This document shows, in pieces, positions 21,101-34,412 of a DNA stretch of 64,000 bases. The notes under the pieces were generated by a model. The model saw nothing but the letters and a program-made list of their open reading frames with translations. It was not told the origin of the DNA and did not search any database. The position numbers and the translations under genes are program-made. Positions within the stretch are counted from its first letter, which is position 1; every line of letters starts with the position of its first letter. Where the stretch lies: NCBI RefSeq assembly GCF_033568475.1, contig NC_133120.1, positions 83,780,151 to 83,844,150 on the forward strand, read 5' to 3'. The DNA comes from Henckelia pumila. Taxonomy: Eukaryota; Streptophyta; Magnoliopsida; Lamiales; Gesneriaceae.

Positions 21101-24025
21101 TCGAAAACCCAAAAGTGTGGGGATCCATGGCCAACTTTGTAATATGTTTTTGTCACGTATTGAGAGTGACACGCAAGTTTATATGAAACATAAGCTAGAG
21201 GCCGGATCGGAATCCATGTACATCATTGGTTATTCGATGTGCAGCCATGATTAAAATAGCTGAATTTCCAACCCATTGTCCGACGGGTCCGCGAGCTCGA
21301 AACATGACAAAATTCATCACCGTGTCAATCCATATCTTGACAAAAGAAACACAAAACATCACTATGCCCACTACTTCAAATCATCTAATACCTAAGCATA
21401 GTAAATGCACAATAAGTTCCAGAGCACTGTCTTTCCCTTTCAACTATTAGAAAGTACATGCATCATTTCAACTCTTATTTTGACGCATTAATACGAGTTT
21501 GAGTTGAACTTAGCGATTAATATTTTTGTTCTTTTTCCACAAGTGTTTGGCTGAAAGATACAGATTACAGGTACATGTGGCTGAAGATGATTATACTCCA
21601 ATAGTGACCGGTTCATGTCTAAATCAATGGTGGTCCTTGAAGCAAAGTTCTAATTTGCAACTAAAGAGAGATTTCTTATCCAATCAATTATCTTGATAGG
21701 ACTCGTGGGACCTAATAATACTGGTTGGATGAAGTTTAATGTTGAGTCCTGATTGCAAGAAATTCATGAATTCATCGATATTTAGGTAATAAAAAAAAAC
21801 TAGCATGTGACCTGAGTATCATAGCCATCTGGTAGTTTGACAACAAATGAATGAGCGTTTGCAACTCGTGCAGCCTCTTCTACTTCGATCAAACTGGCGT
21901 CGGGACGACCCAAAAGTATGTTTTCTGCAATGGTTGTGGCGAATAGAGCCGGCTCTTGGCTCACCAGACCAATCTGCTGCCTCAGCCATGTTAGCTTCAG
22001 TTTCTTTAACTCATGCCCATCTAATAGGACTTGTCCTGTAATAAATTTGTCCACGGAAGATTGTAAATGGTACATGAACAAACATAAGACATGATTCGGT
22101 AAAATTGCGATGATGATGGTGTTGATTCATCACCTGAAGTGGGATCGTAAAATCGTTCGATGAGGGATACGACGGTGCTTTTCCCAGACCCGCTGCTTCC
22201 AACTAGAGCTATCATTTTGCCGGCCGGAACGGTCAGAGAAAAGTTGCTAAGTATTTTAGTTTCTGGCCTTGAAGGGTAGGAGAAATCCACATTCTTAAGC
22301 TCTAATTGTCCAGTTACTGACTCTAATTCCAAACCGGATTCATCGTTTCTGTTAACACTTGGTTCATGATCAATAATCTGGAAGATTTTTGAAGCTGCAA
22401 CTCTTGCCTTCGCAAATGCAACCATGCTTGGAGCAGACTGGCCTAAAGCACTACGAAGCAAGAACAAGATTAGGACAAAAACCATAGATTAAAAAAAGAC
22501 CAGATTTTTCAAACAAATAAATCATCAAAATGGAGAAGAACTTACAGCCCACCAATCATTACTGCAAACATCGTAGCTATTGCAAGCCCTCCGTTGGTGA
22601 AATGGTGCCGAACCAAATATCCTCCGTACCAGAGTAAAAGCGCATAACAGCAAAAAACAGTGAAATATGTAGCTCCAAGTCCAATTCCCTTGGCAAATCC
22701 AGTCCTGTAACCAGTTCTTTGTGCAATCTTGAGTGCTGCGGAATAGGCCTTCAATGCTCTTGACTCGCCCACAAATGCCAACACGGTCCGAATTTGGACT
22801 ATTGTCTGCAATTAATTTTTCAGTTCAGCATATCTTTTTACAAGCAACTATATTCAGATTCAAGGACTATTCATAGTTTTCTTACCTGTTCCGCAATATT
22901 CCCTGCTTGTGACAGAGCTTCCTGGCTCTTGCCAGAGAGCTTGGATAAAGTTGCTGTATGGATTCCTCCAATTACAGCTATGAGAGGAACCACAGCAAGA
23001 GTTACAAGTGCTAGTTGCCATACTGCGGTAAATCCCACCACAAATCCAGACACAAATGTCGCCATATAATGCAAGAAATTTCCTAGCTGAAAATACAAGG
23101 TCGAATGAAAAACTGGAACTTTTTACAATCATACACAAATCATTTCATTTTTCTTCTTTTTTACTTCACCTTTTCACTTATGGCATCTTGAACCATTACT
23201 GCATCAGTGTTGATCGCGGAAACTACATCTGATGTTCGAACTTGGGTATCAAAGTACTGAATATCTTGGCTTAATGCTGCTTCTAAATACTTGATCCTCA
23301 TCCTCGTTGATTGCCTCTCCCCGGTCCACATCCAACATGATATCTCTGAAACAAGAACCAATCGAATTACCTTGCAATCAAGGAAACGAATGTTCGAGAG
23401 CAAGAAAACGAGTCACTTTTTCCCCCAAATTTACCTGCCCATGAAGATGCCCATATCGCAGCTCCCACTACAAGAAAATAAAATGCATACTGCAAATAAC
23501 CATCAATACAAAGAAATAATAAATCAAACTTCTTCATCTTTGTTTCAAATAAAAAAAAACCATTAAAAAGCTAACCTTCAAAACTTCTTGTGTCATCTTA
23601 TCGACATTGTCCGCATTGGAGCCAAAAGAATTCACAAGATCAGCAAAGAATCTAAGGAACAAAGGCAACGAGCTTCCATGGACAATGGCACCAACTGTTC
23701 CAATACTCATCAGAACATAATCCAACCCATCTGCAAACCTGAAAAGCTCCCCAAACCCAACAGAAACCTGCTGGGTTCCGGGCTTCTCCGCCTCTCCGTC
23801 ACCATCTTTCCTCTCCTCAGAAGTCGACACTTCCATTGCCGCCACCGTCTCTCCTCTCTCCACAAAATCTTGTGAGAATCCTTCCACTCTGTTAACTTTA
23901 TCGTGTGATTTAATAGAAGAAAGACTGTTCTCCGAGTTAGCCGACGCAACAAGCTCGAGGCCTTGCATTTCAGACCATTTCCATTGCTCTATCGCCTTTA
24001 TCTCCTCAAAATCTTTTTGTGTCAT
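18200..24025 (-). CDS. ABCB1: ABC transporter B family member 1 (auxin/brassinosteroid exporter)
   Basis: Ten exons with GT-AG junctions: 23576-24025, 23435-23489, 23170-23345, 22886-23086, 22546-22805, 22134-22450, 21812-22035, 20358-20731, 19551-20265, 18200-19459. Together they give 1343 codons plus stop with the frame kept. It is a full-length transporter: two membrane domains and two ATP-binding domains. The first ATPase shows GSSGSGKST (Walker A), LSGGQKQR and [12 protein letters not shown]; the second shows [17 protein letters not shown] and [24 protein letters not shown], the [14 protein letters not shown] linker and NPDHAYMI match Arabidopsis ABCB1 closely. It is about 57 residues longer than the 1286-residue Arabidopsis protein because of an N-terminal part with [14 protein letters not shown], which I recall from orthologues in other dicots. 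ABCB1 exports indole-3-acetic acid, and also brassinosteroids, across the plasma membrane. The Ser-rich linker is a probable phosphorylation target. It looks intact. Confidence 0.95.
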
Positions 24026-25091
24026 TCTTTTATTCGCTTCACAGATTACAATAAATCCACCCCCTTGATTATCTTTCCATCTTTTTCAATATTTTAAAGC
24101 TCGTGTTTTTTTTTCCCCTTTGTACATATAAACTCTCTTTGTCGTCTTCAGCGGCTCCAATGTCCACACCAGTTATTTTTACCCACCACCCCTTTTATGT
24201 TTGGCAAGAAAATTGGTCGTCTGTCTATTTGTTAAAGTTTCCTTTTTTACAGTTGGGGTGACAGTTGCTTTAACCTTGCTATGTAACTCCCAATTCAAAA
24301 GGTTGGAAAATAAAGAAGAGACATGAAAAATGACAGATGAAGGGAGGATGAGGCAGGCGAGGGAGAGAGAAAAGGCAAGAAAATTTTTGGCACCCGACAA
24401 AGAATACTGTGTGTAAACTTGAGAGGTTGAGTTTTTGACCAAACATAGAACATACTATGGAATGTTAAATAAATAAATGACTATGAATTATGCACCGTCA
24501 CTTGTCAATGGTAAAAAATATATATATTTCATTTTATTTTTTTATATCATTTTTTTTTCAAAAAATAAAATTGAATGCTGTGAAATCATATTATTTCAAA
24601 GTCAATTCGGGTTCGGTTTTGTCAAACTTAAATAGTATCTTGTCTCGATTTCATGCACAAGCAACTTGTCTAATAAGTCTTTCATTAATGTTAACTAGTA
24701 TTTGATGATCGCGATGTGTGCATGTACATTCCGTATTTTTTTTAAATAAAAACAAAAAATTTAACATTTTTGTAAATAAATAATCATAAAACGCAATAGA
24801 TAATTTAGATATACCAGTGTTTTGATGGGTATATAATATTTTTGTAATTAATTTGATTTATATTCGAATAAAAGTAATATCTTAGTTGTAAAAATTATCG
24901 ATGAACTAAACTGCAATTTGAAATATCGAAATTTAAAAAAAAACAAAAACTTAAAATATATATCACACAAGGACAATGTTAGTATTAAAAAAAGATGGTG
25001 TTTAAGGGAACATATTATTTATATATAGGAAAAGATATATTGTATAAATGTGGATGACATTTTCAAAAAAAAAATAGCAAAGAACACAAAT
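24026..25091. other. ABCB1 promoter side and AT-rich DNA
   Basis: The first few hundred bases are the putative ABCB1 leader and promoter (minus strand). They are CT/GA-rich near 24300-24400 on the plus strand. No clear TATA box could be placed. Beyond that there is AT-rich DNA without a gene. Confidence 0.45.
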
Positions 25092-25250
25092 TAAATGTCA
25101 TTTTGCTAAATAAGAAATCAACTAATGGCTAAAAAATAAGAGGTAAATTTTTTTGTTGAAAATTAAATTATGATTACATGATATAATCGTAAATTCATCT
25201 CAAACTTAGTTAAATTAATTGAAAAACAATTAATTTAAGGGCTTGTAGAT
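25092..25250 (-). repeat. dispersed repeat, copy 1 of 3 (inverted)
   Basis: Reverse-complemented, it reads TTTTTTAGCCATTAG and AGCAAAATGACATTTAA, matching 37723-37888 (and 51333-51491 in the shared TTACCAAAATGACAT part). Divergent copies. Type of element unknown. Confidence 0.5.
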
Positions 25251-25308
25251 TCATCATAATATAGTAAAATTACCTTTAATAAATTAAACGAAGTTGACAC
25301 CAATTTAG

Positions 25309-25991
25309 GAAGTGTTTGGTAGACCTTTTACAAAGTGCTTCATAGCTTCTAGCTACATGAAAGTGTTTTTGACTTTGAGTATCTGTGAATGTTAAATTCT
25401 GTTTTAACTTCTATTACATTTATCCATAAGCAAGAAGCAAAAAATTTGATTTTTTTTTTGCTTCAATTCTTTTTTGTTTAAGGTATAAAATTACAAATTG
25501 ACATTTATATCCTTAAACTCAACATATTACATATGCTTTTAATTTTTTAATGAAATATTTTTTTTAATTTTACATTGTTATTAAAATCATTTATTTTAAA
25601 TATATATTTCATTTTAATAATTTTTTTGTACATATCTTGTATATTTATACAAATTTGTGTCCTTTTTTATATTTTATTTTTATTAATCTTATATTTTTTT
25701 AAGTATTCATGTTATAAAAAAATAAAATATTTTTGATACAAAATTCATAATGTAATAATATAACTCATTTTTTATAGTGTGTGAGTATCAAAAATTAAAT
25801 AATTAAATAAGGACATGGTTGTCATTTAATTAAAATTAAGTTTGAAAGCAATTAATTTCCAAACACTAAACTTTAGCTTGTATTAGCTTTCAACTTATAT
25901 TTCCAAACACTCTCTACTTTAGCTTTACCAACTTCAAAATAATATCTACAAAAATCACTTTTAAATAAGTAAAAGTTATCCAAAACACTTC
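25309..25991. mobile_element. MITE with GAAGTGTTTGG ends
   Basis: Ends GAAGTGTTTGG and CCAAAACACTTC are imperfect inverted repeats, and both are flanked by TTTAG (25304-25308, 25992-25996). The interior is AT-rich and non-coding. Superfamily is uncertain because a 5-base flank fits no common MITE class exactly. Confidence 0.55.
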
Positions 25992-26489
25992 TTTAGTCAA
26001 TTTAAATGTAGTGTTTGAAAAAGTTTCTAAGAAGTACTTCTCAACTTTTCCTTAACAAAATTTTGAAATTTTGTGAAATTTTATTAAAAAAAATCTTAGA
26101 AATATTTCCTATAAATTCTCCTACTACCGAAGTCGAGATTCGGTTAAGTTGGAGCTCGATTATCATATATTAACTTAGTTAGGATTCAATTAGATCGCAA
26201 TCGAGTTTAACTCGACCTCATCGGAGTTCTTGTACAAAAAAACGGCGTAAAATAGTTAATTTGTGTTGGATTATTTACTTTTTCATCTTTTTACACATTA
26301 ATTAAGTTAATTAATTAATTGAAAGGGTCTAAAATATTTGGCTTATGGTACAAGTTACGTTACAACTTACAACTTAGAAGTCGGGTGAAAAAGTCCATAT
26401 TCAAACCTTTTTGATCGTATTTCTCCTACAAATCCGGCGGGCTTTCTCGTACTTCGTGAACCTCTACACTTTTATTTTTTCTATTTTCG

Positions 26490-26496
<7 letters not shown>

Positions 26497-26574
<78 letters not shown>
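26497..26574. repeat. (ATT)n microsatellite, about 26 units
   Basis: Uninterrupted ATT/TTA repeat of about 78 bases. Likely variable in length between individuals. Confidence 0.97.
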
Positions 26575-26576
<2 letters not shown>

Positions 26577-29530
26577 GCCCTTAAATAGGAAAAATAGGAT
26601 ATTTCATTAAAAATGCGGAATTAAATAAAGTAAGATTTTCACTACCTTAAGTAGTTTCGGTTTTGTTTCTTAGTATTTGTTTTCTTTGTCCTTTTTTTTT
26701 GTTGGCTTCTTATATTTATTTTTCGACAAAATTATATATATCGAGCCCAAGCAATTATTGATTTAACGTACACTAGATGGGAACCATTAGTTTAATGGAT
26801 AAGTTCCTCTTTTTTATTTATCAAAAGCGTGTTCAAGTTGATAAAATAAATGATTATTTGTTTAATGATTATGAGCTTACATACTAAAATCATCTCGAGC
26901 GAACATGTCACACAAGGTTTACTTAGTGTGTATACTTTGACTAGCATGTTTTACAGACCATAACGTTAGTTTGACACATCATTATAAAAAAAAGTTTATC
27001 TTTTTTGTGGTTTATATATTTATAAAAATTAATTAATATGAATAAAACGATTTATAACTAACCGCATATGCTACCAAGATGCGTAATATTATTTTAAAGG
27101 CAAAAAAAAAATACAAATGAAATAGTCACAAATGCCAACTATGTCCCAATAAAATGCCCACTAAATTTTGTCCACAAACGACCCTTTTATCTTTAAGCTC
27201 CAATTTGTCGAATAACACAACACATGATTCCACCAAAATCAGTTCATTTACCTAATAAAGTCTTAAAAGCAAGTACAACATAATACACCCACGATTAATC
27301 AGAATTTTATTTTAATCAATTATTTTGATTCGCCCACACCAAATACATATATATGTGTGTATATATGTATTTGTTACTTTTGAAATATAATTTTGATTTT
27401 TAGATATATTGTTTATCATTTTTTTAATAGTATAACAAGCTACAAACTTTTTATGCATCATTTTTTTTTATATAATGATGATGTTTTAACATGTAATAGT
27501 TATTATTCGTTGTGCATTTGGTAAACTTTCAAACTACGTGATAACCTGCAACCAAGTTAGACAATTAAAATATATTTTGTAGGTTCCACGTGACAAACTC
27601 GTTCGAGAACAAAAATTAGTAATTAAAATCGAACTCAACTCTTTTTTAAAAATATATATCTTTGTAGAAGCATATATATATATATATACAATCCAGTCAA
27701 TACTAGAGCAAAAAAAATAGTAAGAGTGTGTGATAAATTTTAAAAATAATATTTTAATTATAAAAGTAGATCTTTCATAAATCCATAAAACGAATCAACC
27801 ATGTTCATATTTGCAATAAAAAAAAAAGTAATATTTTTTAGATAAAAAATAATATTTTATCATGGGTGACTCATTAATATTGAAGATCTGTCTCACAAAA
27901 TTTATCCGTGAAATCGTCTAAGTATAATTTTTATATAATTATAATAGGATTTATGACTTGTGAGGTTTTTTTTTTTTTTTTTTTTGACAGAGACTTGTGA
28001 GCTTTTCAAGCTTTCAGGCTTCAAGGTCTCAATTCGAATTTTAATATATAAAATTTTTTGAGCTGGAGTTAGCAACCAAATAACAATATAACATAACATA
28101 ATATAATATATATAATCTAAATGAGTTTTAACGACTCATTTAAACAATATGATTTATATATTCTCAATTAAAATATAAACAATTAAATCAGTCCTTGATC
28201 AATGCAGTGATCAGCAATATTTTAATTGAGAACATATAAAGCAAGCGTGAATCTGATCTGACTTGGTCTGCAAGCTTTTTGGAATCGATCCTGGATATAT
28301 AATTCATTTTTCATATTTAATATTAACATTCATTTAAATATGTTTAAACTCAAAAAAATTTCTATAACTATTTATTAAGGAAAAAGTCCTTAATTGCATG
28401 ATCTCTTGGTATTATAGCCTTAATTTCATGTATTTATCTATTTTAAAATTTCAAATTATTTAAAAAACAAAAGAGTGAGAAATAACTAATATAATCTATT
28501 TTTTAAAAAAAAACATATAATTTATTATCTTTCAAGTTTCAACTACTTCCTATATTATTATTCTTAAGTTAAAAAAACCCTTTCATTTTTTTGTTATCAT
28601 AATATATTTTTTATTGAGATTAATTTTAATTAAAAAAATCAATTTTTCATAACGAAATAACGTAAGTGTGCAAATACGCTAGTATATATAAAAAGTAAAA
28701 ACACACACAACCTTAGATATACTACAGACCGAAAGGAGCACAAATGATTTTCATTTTCCGGCAAAGCCGGGTAAAATATTAAAAGTCCCCCGAGTTAACT
28801 TCAAAATTCAAATTGAGGAAGAAATAAGAGTGAAAATGGAAGGTAACATTTGACTCCTCAATTCATCATCCATTCACATCTCCTTTCCAACAGACATTAT
28901 TATTAATTAAGTTGGTCACATCCTAATAGTCGGTTTTGTGTACACCTCCAATCCACATCCCCAACTTCTGAATACTTAAACCATATACATATGTATAATA
29001 TATTTTTGATATTGTGAACATCTACTGTCAACATCGACTGAAGTGACGTCCATCTATTGAATGTACAGAAAGTCATATCAACCGGCAATCACATAAGTGT
29101 CAAAGCAGTTGATGTTCACTGCATGTCCATGCATCACATCGGTCGGTTATATGTGTGCGCCAATGAAAAAGTTTTAAACAAAATTTAATTTCAAGGATCG
29201 GATAACCGAGACTCGTAAATCGAAAGTCAAAGCAGAGAATTTTTAGGGATATTTATAATTAGTACTGATTTATATAAATTGTTTTTAATGTCTCGTTGAG
29301 AGGGCACTAGCTTGTGAATTTAAAAGGGATGTCAAAGTTTGGAGTTCTCCATTCTGAATTCTCACTTCCAATGCAGAGGGAAATCAATTCAAAGTTCAAG
29401 AACAAAAAGAAGTAAAAATAATACTCATCAAGCTTTCTTTATTTTCCATCACTAGCTGCATTGACCATTTCTTTGAATTGATTTTTTTAAGAAAAAAGTG
29501 TGGAAGATAGGGCAAATTGCATTCTACACC
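26575..29530. other. AT-rich gene desert, no gene seen
   Basis: Only short random frames with Lys/Ile/Asn/Tyr-rich translations. Homopolymer T runs (27967-27985) and small TA runs (around 27670). I see nothing else that can be supported. Confidence 0.55.
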
Positions 29531-29531
29531 T

Positions 29532-29941
29532 GCGCAGTATTTGGTACAAGGGATTAGATAAGTTTGTGTGTGATAATTGATTTTATCCATTGTTTGGTAG
29601 GATTTTTATTAAAACAAACTATTCTAACCTAGAAAGGATAAAATTGTGTTATAGTAGGTTAACTAAACTCTCCTCCCACCCTAGTATTACTTATCCTTGT
29701 TTTTATCTTACACATAAATTCCATAATTATCATTTCCCTCCAACTTAAAAATCACTCATCCAATAAAATATAAATGATATTTTTGGCAAAAAATTTTAAA
29801 CCATTATTTAATCTTATTTCTAAAAATCAAACCAAACACAATACTATTTTTGACATAAATTATCAATCCTTATTTATCATGTCTTTTATCATTCATTTAA
29901 TAATCATTCAATAATCCTAACAATTGAACCAAACAATGCGC
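29532..29941. mobile_element. MITE, GTTTGG-type family, copy 1
   Basis: Left end GCGCAGTATTTGGTACAAG and right end, reverse-complemented, GCGCATTGTTTGGTTCAA form inverted repeats. TTTGGTACAAGGGATTAG recurs at 63044, so two family copies are present. Non-coding. Target duplication not clear. Confidence 0.6.
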
Positions 29942-30264
29942 TAGTAGAAATGTAAAAAAAATAAATAAATTACAAAATCCCTCGCATAAAATTGATGGGC
30001 TTTTACATCCAGGTGGTTTAAAAAATCAAGCATATTTCAGCCCTGTATTTTTAAAATTAAACATTATATTTACCTTATTTGTAAATGATTTTATTGATAC
30101 AAAGTTCAACTTATGTTCTCTTTGAACAAATACTTATAAAACATTTTTTACAAAAGTGTTTTTTTACAAATTTTTTATAATTTTTTTAAAATTGTTTTAA
30201 GAATACTATGTGTTTGAACAATAATTATGTAAAACGTTTTTACAATTAAAAATTAATATTTTTT
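29942..30264. other. AT-rich flank of a repeat into which the hAT MITE inserted
   Basis: Contains TTTGAACAAATACTTATAAAACA, echoed in inverted form near 31025-31070 (TTATAAAACACTAA ... ATCCAAATAAAAC). An older AT-rich element may therefore span about 30100-31085, with the hAT MITE nested in it. Confidence 0.35.
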
Positions 30265-30272
30265 GTTTTTAT

Positions 30273-30885
30273 CAATGTTTTCATAACCGGATCGGTGATC
30301 GAACCGGTCTACCTTAAAAAAACGGTCAAACCGGTTCGACCGTTTTAACCGGACGGTCGGACCGAAAAACCGTTTATATAATATAATATAATTAATAATA
30401 TCTTTTAAATTTTAAAAATCTAAAAGATGTACATAAATAAAAATATATATTTATCATATTTTAAAAAATAAATAAATATATTCAAAATATTAATTATAGT
30501 TATATATACTATATTTTTAAAAATAAATTAATTAATTAAAAAATATATAATAATAGAAAAATAATATTTTTAACGAAGTACAAATTTCAAATAATCATGT
30601 GTATATATATAATAAAATATTAAATTAAGATTTAAAATTAAAAAAAAAATCAATTTTTTTAAAAAAATAAAAAAATTCGAAAACCGGTTCAACCGGTTTT
30701 CTGGCCGATTCTTGGGACCTCTTGGCTAGTTCTTGGCCGGTTCGATCGGTTTTGACCGGTTCTTAACCGATTCTGAGCGGTTGAACCGTTAAAACGGTTT
30801 TTATGGGTATTTCGGACCGGACCAGTGACCGGTTCTCGGTCGAACCGGTCGAACCGACCGGTTCGGTCCGGTTTTTAAAACACTG
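30273..30885. mobile_element. hAT-type MITE with perfect 8-bp target duplication
   Basis: Ends CAATGTTTTCATAACCGG and, reverse-complemented, CAGTGTTTTAAAAACCGG form terminal inverted repeats. They are flanked on both sides by GTTTTTAT (30265-30272 and 30886-30893), an exact 8-base duplication as hAT transposases make. Subterminal zones are dense in AACCGGTTCGACCGG repeats; the centre is AT-rich. No transposase is encoded. Confidence 0.92.
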
Positions 30886-30893
30886 GTTTTTAT

Positions 30894-31492
30894 TATTGCT
30901 TTCAATTATAAAAACATAAAAATATCATAATTGTTATTGAAAAGACTATACTTATATAAAAAAAAATTAAAAAAATTTCAAAAAAATTATAAAATATTAT
31001 TTAAACACATAATTTAATTTGTTTTCACTTATAAAACACTAATTTTTTTTTTGATATATTATCCAAATAAAACTTTAGCTGTTTTTTTGTGACAATTAAA
31101 ATAAGTTATAATCTTGGTGGAAGTTATTAATGCATGTCCTTCCAAGTTACTTGTACCTCTCTTCAAATTAATAAGTGTCATTTTTGGCCAATCACATTAT
31201 TTCCCACAATTGATTAAAGTAACAATATTCATTTTACACAAAACTCTCTTTATTAATAATGTAACATCATCTTTGATGCATACACTTTACCTATCCCAAC
31301 TAAAAACAATTTATCAAAATTTAAAAAATAATACCAATTCTAATGATATCTCGTTAAATTATTTACGACATATTAAATATATAATTCACCAACAACCAGA
31401 CGTGCTGCAAATTAAAATTGCATCCTAGAAAAGTTGAAAACTCAGCGGTCCAGTAAATATGTCCATCGATACACATGTTATTTTACTTTTTT

Positions 31493-31494
<2 letters not shown>
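30894..31494. other. AT-rich stretch, no gene seen
   Basis: An open frame at 31114-31428 has no recognised domain and a composition expected by chance. Nothing else is supported. Confidence 0.5.

Positions 31495-31538
<44 letters not shown>
31495..31538. repeat. (TA)n microsatellite
   Basis: Uninterrupted TA dinucleotide run of about 42 bases. Confidence 0.95.
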
Positions 31539-31540
<2 letters not shown>

Positions 31541-34353
31541 TATTGAAAGGTATATATTAAAATTTCAATATATACATGTTCAATATTAATATTTTTAAAA
31601 TCTAAAATATCAATTTTATCATAGTACTTAATTGTTAAAATTAACTCGAAATCATGTCCAAGGATGTATGAAAAACAATCATTATATAATGTGAACAATC
31701 ACGTAAATTTAATTTTTTTTCAAAAAAAAAATTTTGGTTATTTCAATTTAAAATTAATTTATATTTATTTTAGTTTCATTTCATAGTTTGTAAAATATAT
31801 TGGGTATTAGGTCAACTGTCTCCACAAATCCCACCAACTATTTCGAGAAAATGTAGTAATGATTCATTGGCCACGCTTTCTTTCCATTTTTAAATGCAAT
31901 GCATGTTCTCTATTATATATTTTTCTCACCACATGATGAGAAAAAAATTAATATTTAAGCTAGCTACGATGGACATAACATAAGATGCTAGCTAGATCAA
32001 AGCCCTGATTTTAAATTTAACTAAAATGAAATATAATATATTATGAGACCGAAATGAACGTGCTTATTTAAAACAAATTGCATGAAAATTAAGAATTTTG
32101 GTACAGTTGGTTCTCGATCGGCTTGGTGGTGGGATCCTCGTGAAGAAGAATAAAATCCAATTTTTATAAGTTTTAGGTATCCTTAACCGTGCATGGCAAA
32201 CTTAACTTGAACTAAATTAAACTAATAATATTACACACACAAATATTTTTATAAGTGGATCACACACACAAATTAACTATTGTTAGATCCTTTGAAGTCA
32301 ATTTTGTAATAAAAATTTCTGTTCCGACCATTAAAAAGAATTATATTTATGTTCAAAGTATTATTTTCCGTCACAAATGTATCGTTTTTGTCGATTATGT
32401 TATAGAAAAAAGCATTGTGTAGTATATGTTGATTTGAGATGAAAGTATTGTTTTTATGTAAAAAAATATACTGTATAAAATATGTTAATTGGAGTGAAAT
32501 AAATGTTATGATTTTTTTTGTCAAAAGTATTATTTTACGTACATTATAAGTGTAAAAATGGTCGACCTGTGATATAGATGAGATAGATATTTGATTAGAA
32601 AATTGTTATATATGTGTATGTATGTTATTATATGACTCTAAATATTGGTATATTCACAAAATTAGAACTTGTATGGTAATAATGACTCAAATGGATGCGA
32701 ACTGTTTTGTAAAGATCGAGTTGGTATCCGATCCCCTATAATTTTATGTAATGTGCATACTATGCCTTAACAAGTGTACTAAAGTTGACCTTTCGATAAA
32801 ATGGCAAAAAGAGCGAGTGAATCATTTGTATTTGTGATTTCATGATCAATGGATCCAATGATAAAATAATTTTCCGAAAAAAGTGATAATTTAATGATTT
32901 TAACTTTCAGAGTTTGATATATATCATCATCATCTTTATTACGTTGTATATATTAAAGTTAATTAAACTCCCATTAATATTAAGTATTTGGTGTGTTGGT
33001 GAAACTTTCTATATTTATCCTCGTAACTTCAAATTCTACAATTGTCACTTTCCCTAATTTTCCTCCTCAATCTCTTCTTCTACCCTTCTATACAAACCAT
33101 TTCAAATTAAATCAATCATACAGTGTTAAAAATTATAATAACCAAATATTATTTTATTTATATAATAATTATACTCACACAACGCAAGTGTGCATACGTT
33201 GCCCCTAATTATTATTTCACAAAAATCCGGGACGATTTCACTTGTAAATTTTATGAGATGAATCTTCAATACCCATATTATTTTTTATGTCAGTACTTTC
33301 TATTATAAATATAAATATTATTTACGTATCTTACAGATAAAGGTTTGCGTGACCATCTCACAAGAAACATAATACTCTTATTATTAAATTTCATAGTGGG
33401 AGGTGGAAAGTTGTATCCAAGCGTGAAAATGTGAGTATGATTATGTATGTTCATTGATTGTTTTTGTGACCACTTTTTAGCATCTTCCATGAGAGGTAGG
33501 CCCTCCATAAACCTTTTTTGTCTTTTTAAATTTTTGAATTTTTTTACTGAGATTTATTCTTTTCCAGTGATCCTTTAAAATAAATATTTAAACAAAGATT
33601 TTTTTTTTGCTCCAAAGAATATTTATTGGCCACTTTTTCTTTTTGTCAAAGCATGGCACACCGTCCCGGCTTTGATTGTACGGACAAAGATAGTCATACT
33701 TTGTCTCACTTTTGGGCCTGGGGCAGGTAACAAAAACAAGAACAAAAAAAGTAAATTAATTTTTTATTTTAATATATATAATTAATTGTGGATCTAGAAA
33801 TTCAGTCCACAGAAGATGTCGCGAGTTCGAAATCAATTATAACAAACTTTATTCCAACTCCGAAAAGAAAATCAGTCTAAATGTTTTGGAATTTAATTTT
33901 TCTGAATTATCTCACATAGAAATATAATGATATATATGATAATTTAGTAGCAATACTTTTTAATTTTCATAATTAATTGGATTGTTGAAGCTCGCAAGCC
34001 ATGACAAATTCAGTTGTGTTGTAAGTATATCAATTGTCATATACTAAACAGGTAGAATAGAAAAATCCTCTTTAAAAGATATATAATATTGTGTTTTGGA
34101 TAGATGGATTTTATTTAAAAATGAAGATTTAATTTGAAGAGGAATTTGAAAGATAGATTGAAAACGACACGTTTCTCGGGTGTATTTCGAATGGATCATA
34201 ACTAACATTGTATCTACATAGAGATCCGTCACCTTGCATAAATTCCTAAAATTAACATAATTACAACTCGTAAAACAAATCTTTTTCACAATCATTACAT
34301 ATTTAAAATTATAATAATAAAAATATATTATTGTAGCGTAGCAAACTCTAAAT
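31539..34353. other. AT-rich intergenic DNA, no gene seen
   Basis: No frame with a recognisable domain on either strand. The less AT-rich patch at 33640-33730 has no identifiable feature. Confidence 0.5.
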
Positions 34354-34412
34354 AAGTGATTATGAATTTTTTATTTACAGCAAATTTGTAAATAAAAAAT
34401 TCATAATCACTT
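34354..34412. repeat. perfect 25-bp inverted repeat with 9-nt loop
   Basis: The left arm 34354-34378 (starts AAGTGATTATGAATT) and right arm 34388-34412 (ends AATTCATAATCACTT) are exact reverse complements around AGCAAATTT. Outside the arms there is weaker pairing (CTAAAT / GTTTTAG). It would fold as a tight hairpin in RNA. It may be the core of a tiny foldback element. Confidence 0.95.

Noticed and set aside
26497-26574. Regularly spaced repeats as a CRISPR-like array
   Set aside because: It is a plain trinucleotide microsatellite in plant DNA.
32273-32524. 83-residue minus-strand frame
   Set aside because: Asn/Ile/Phe-rich low-complexity string expected in AT-rich DNA.
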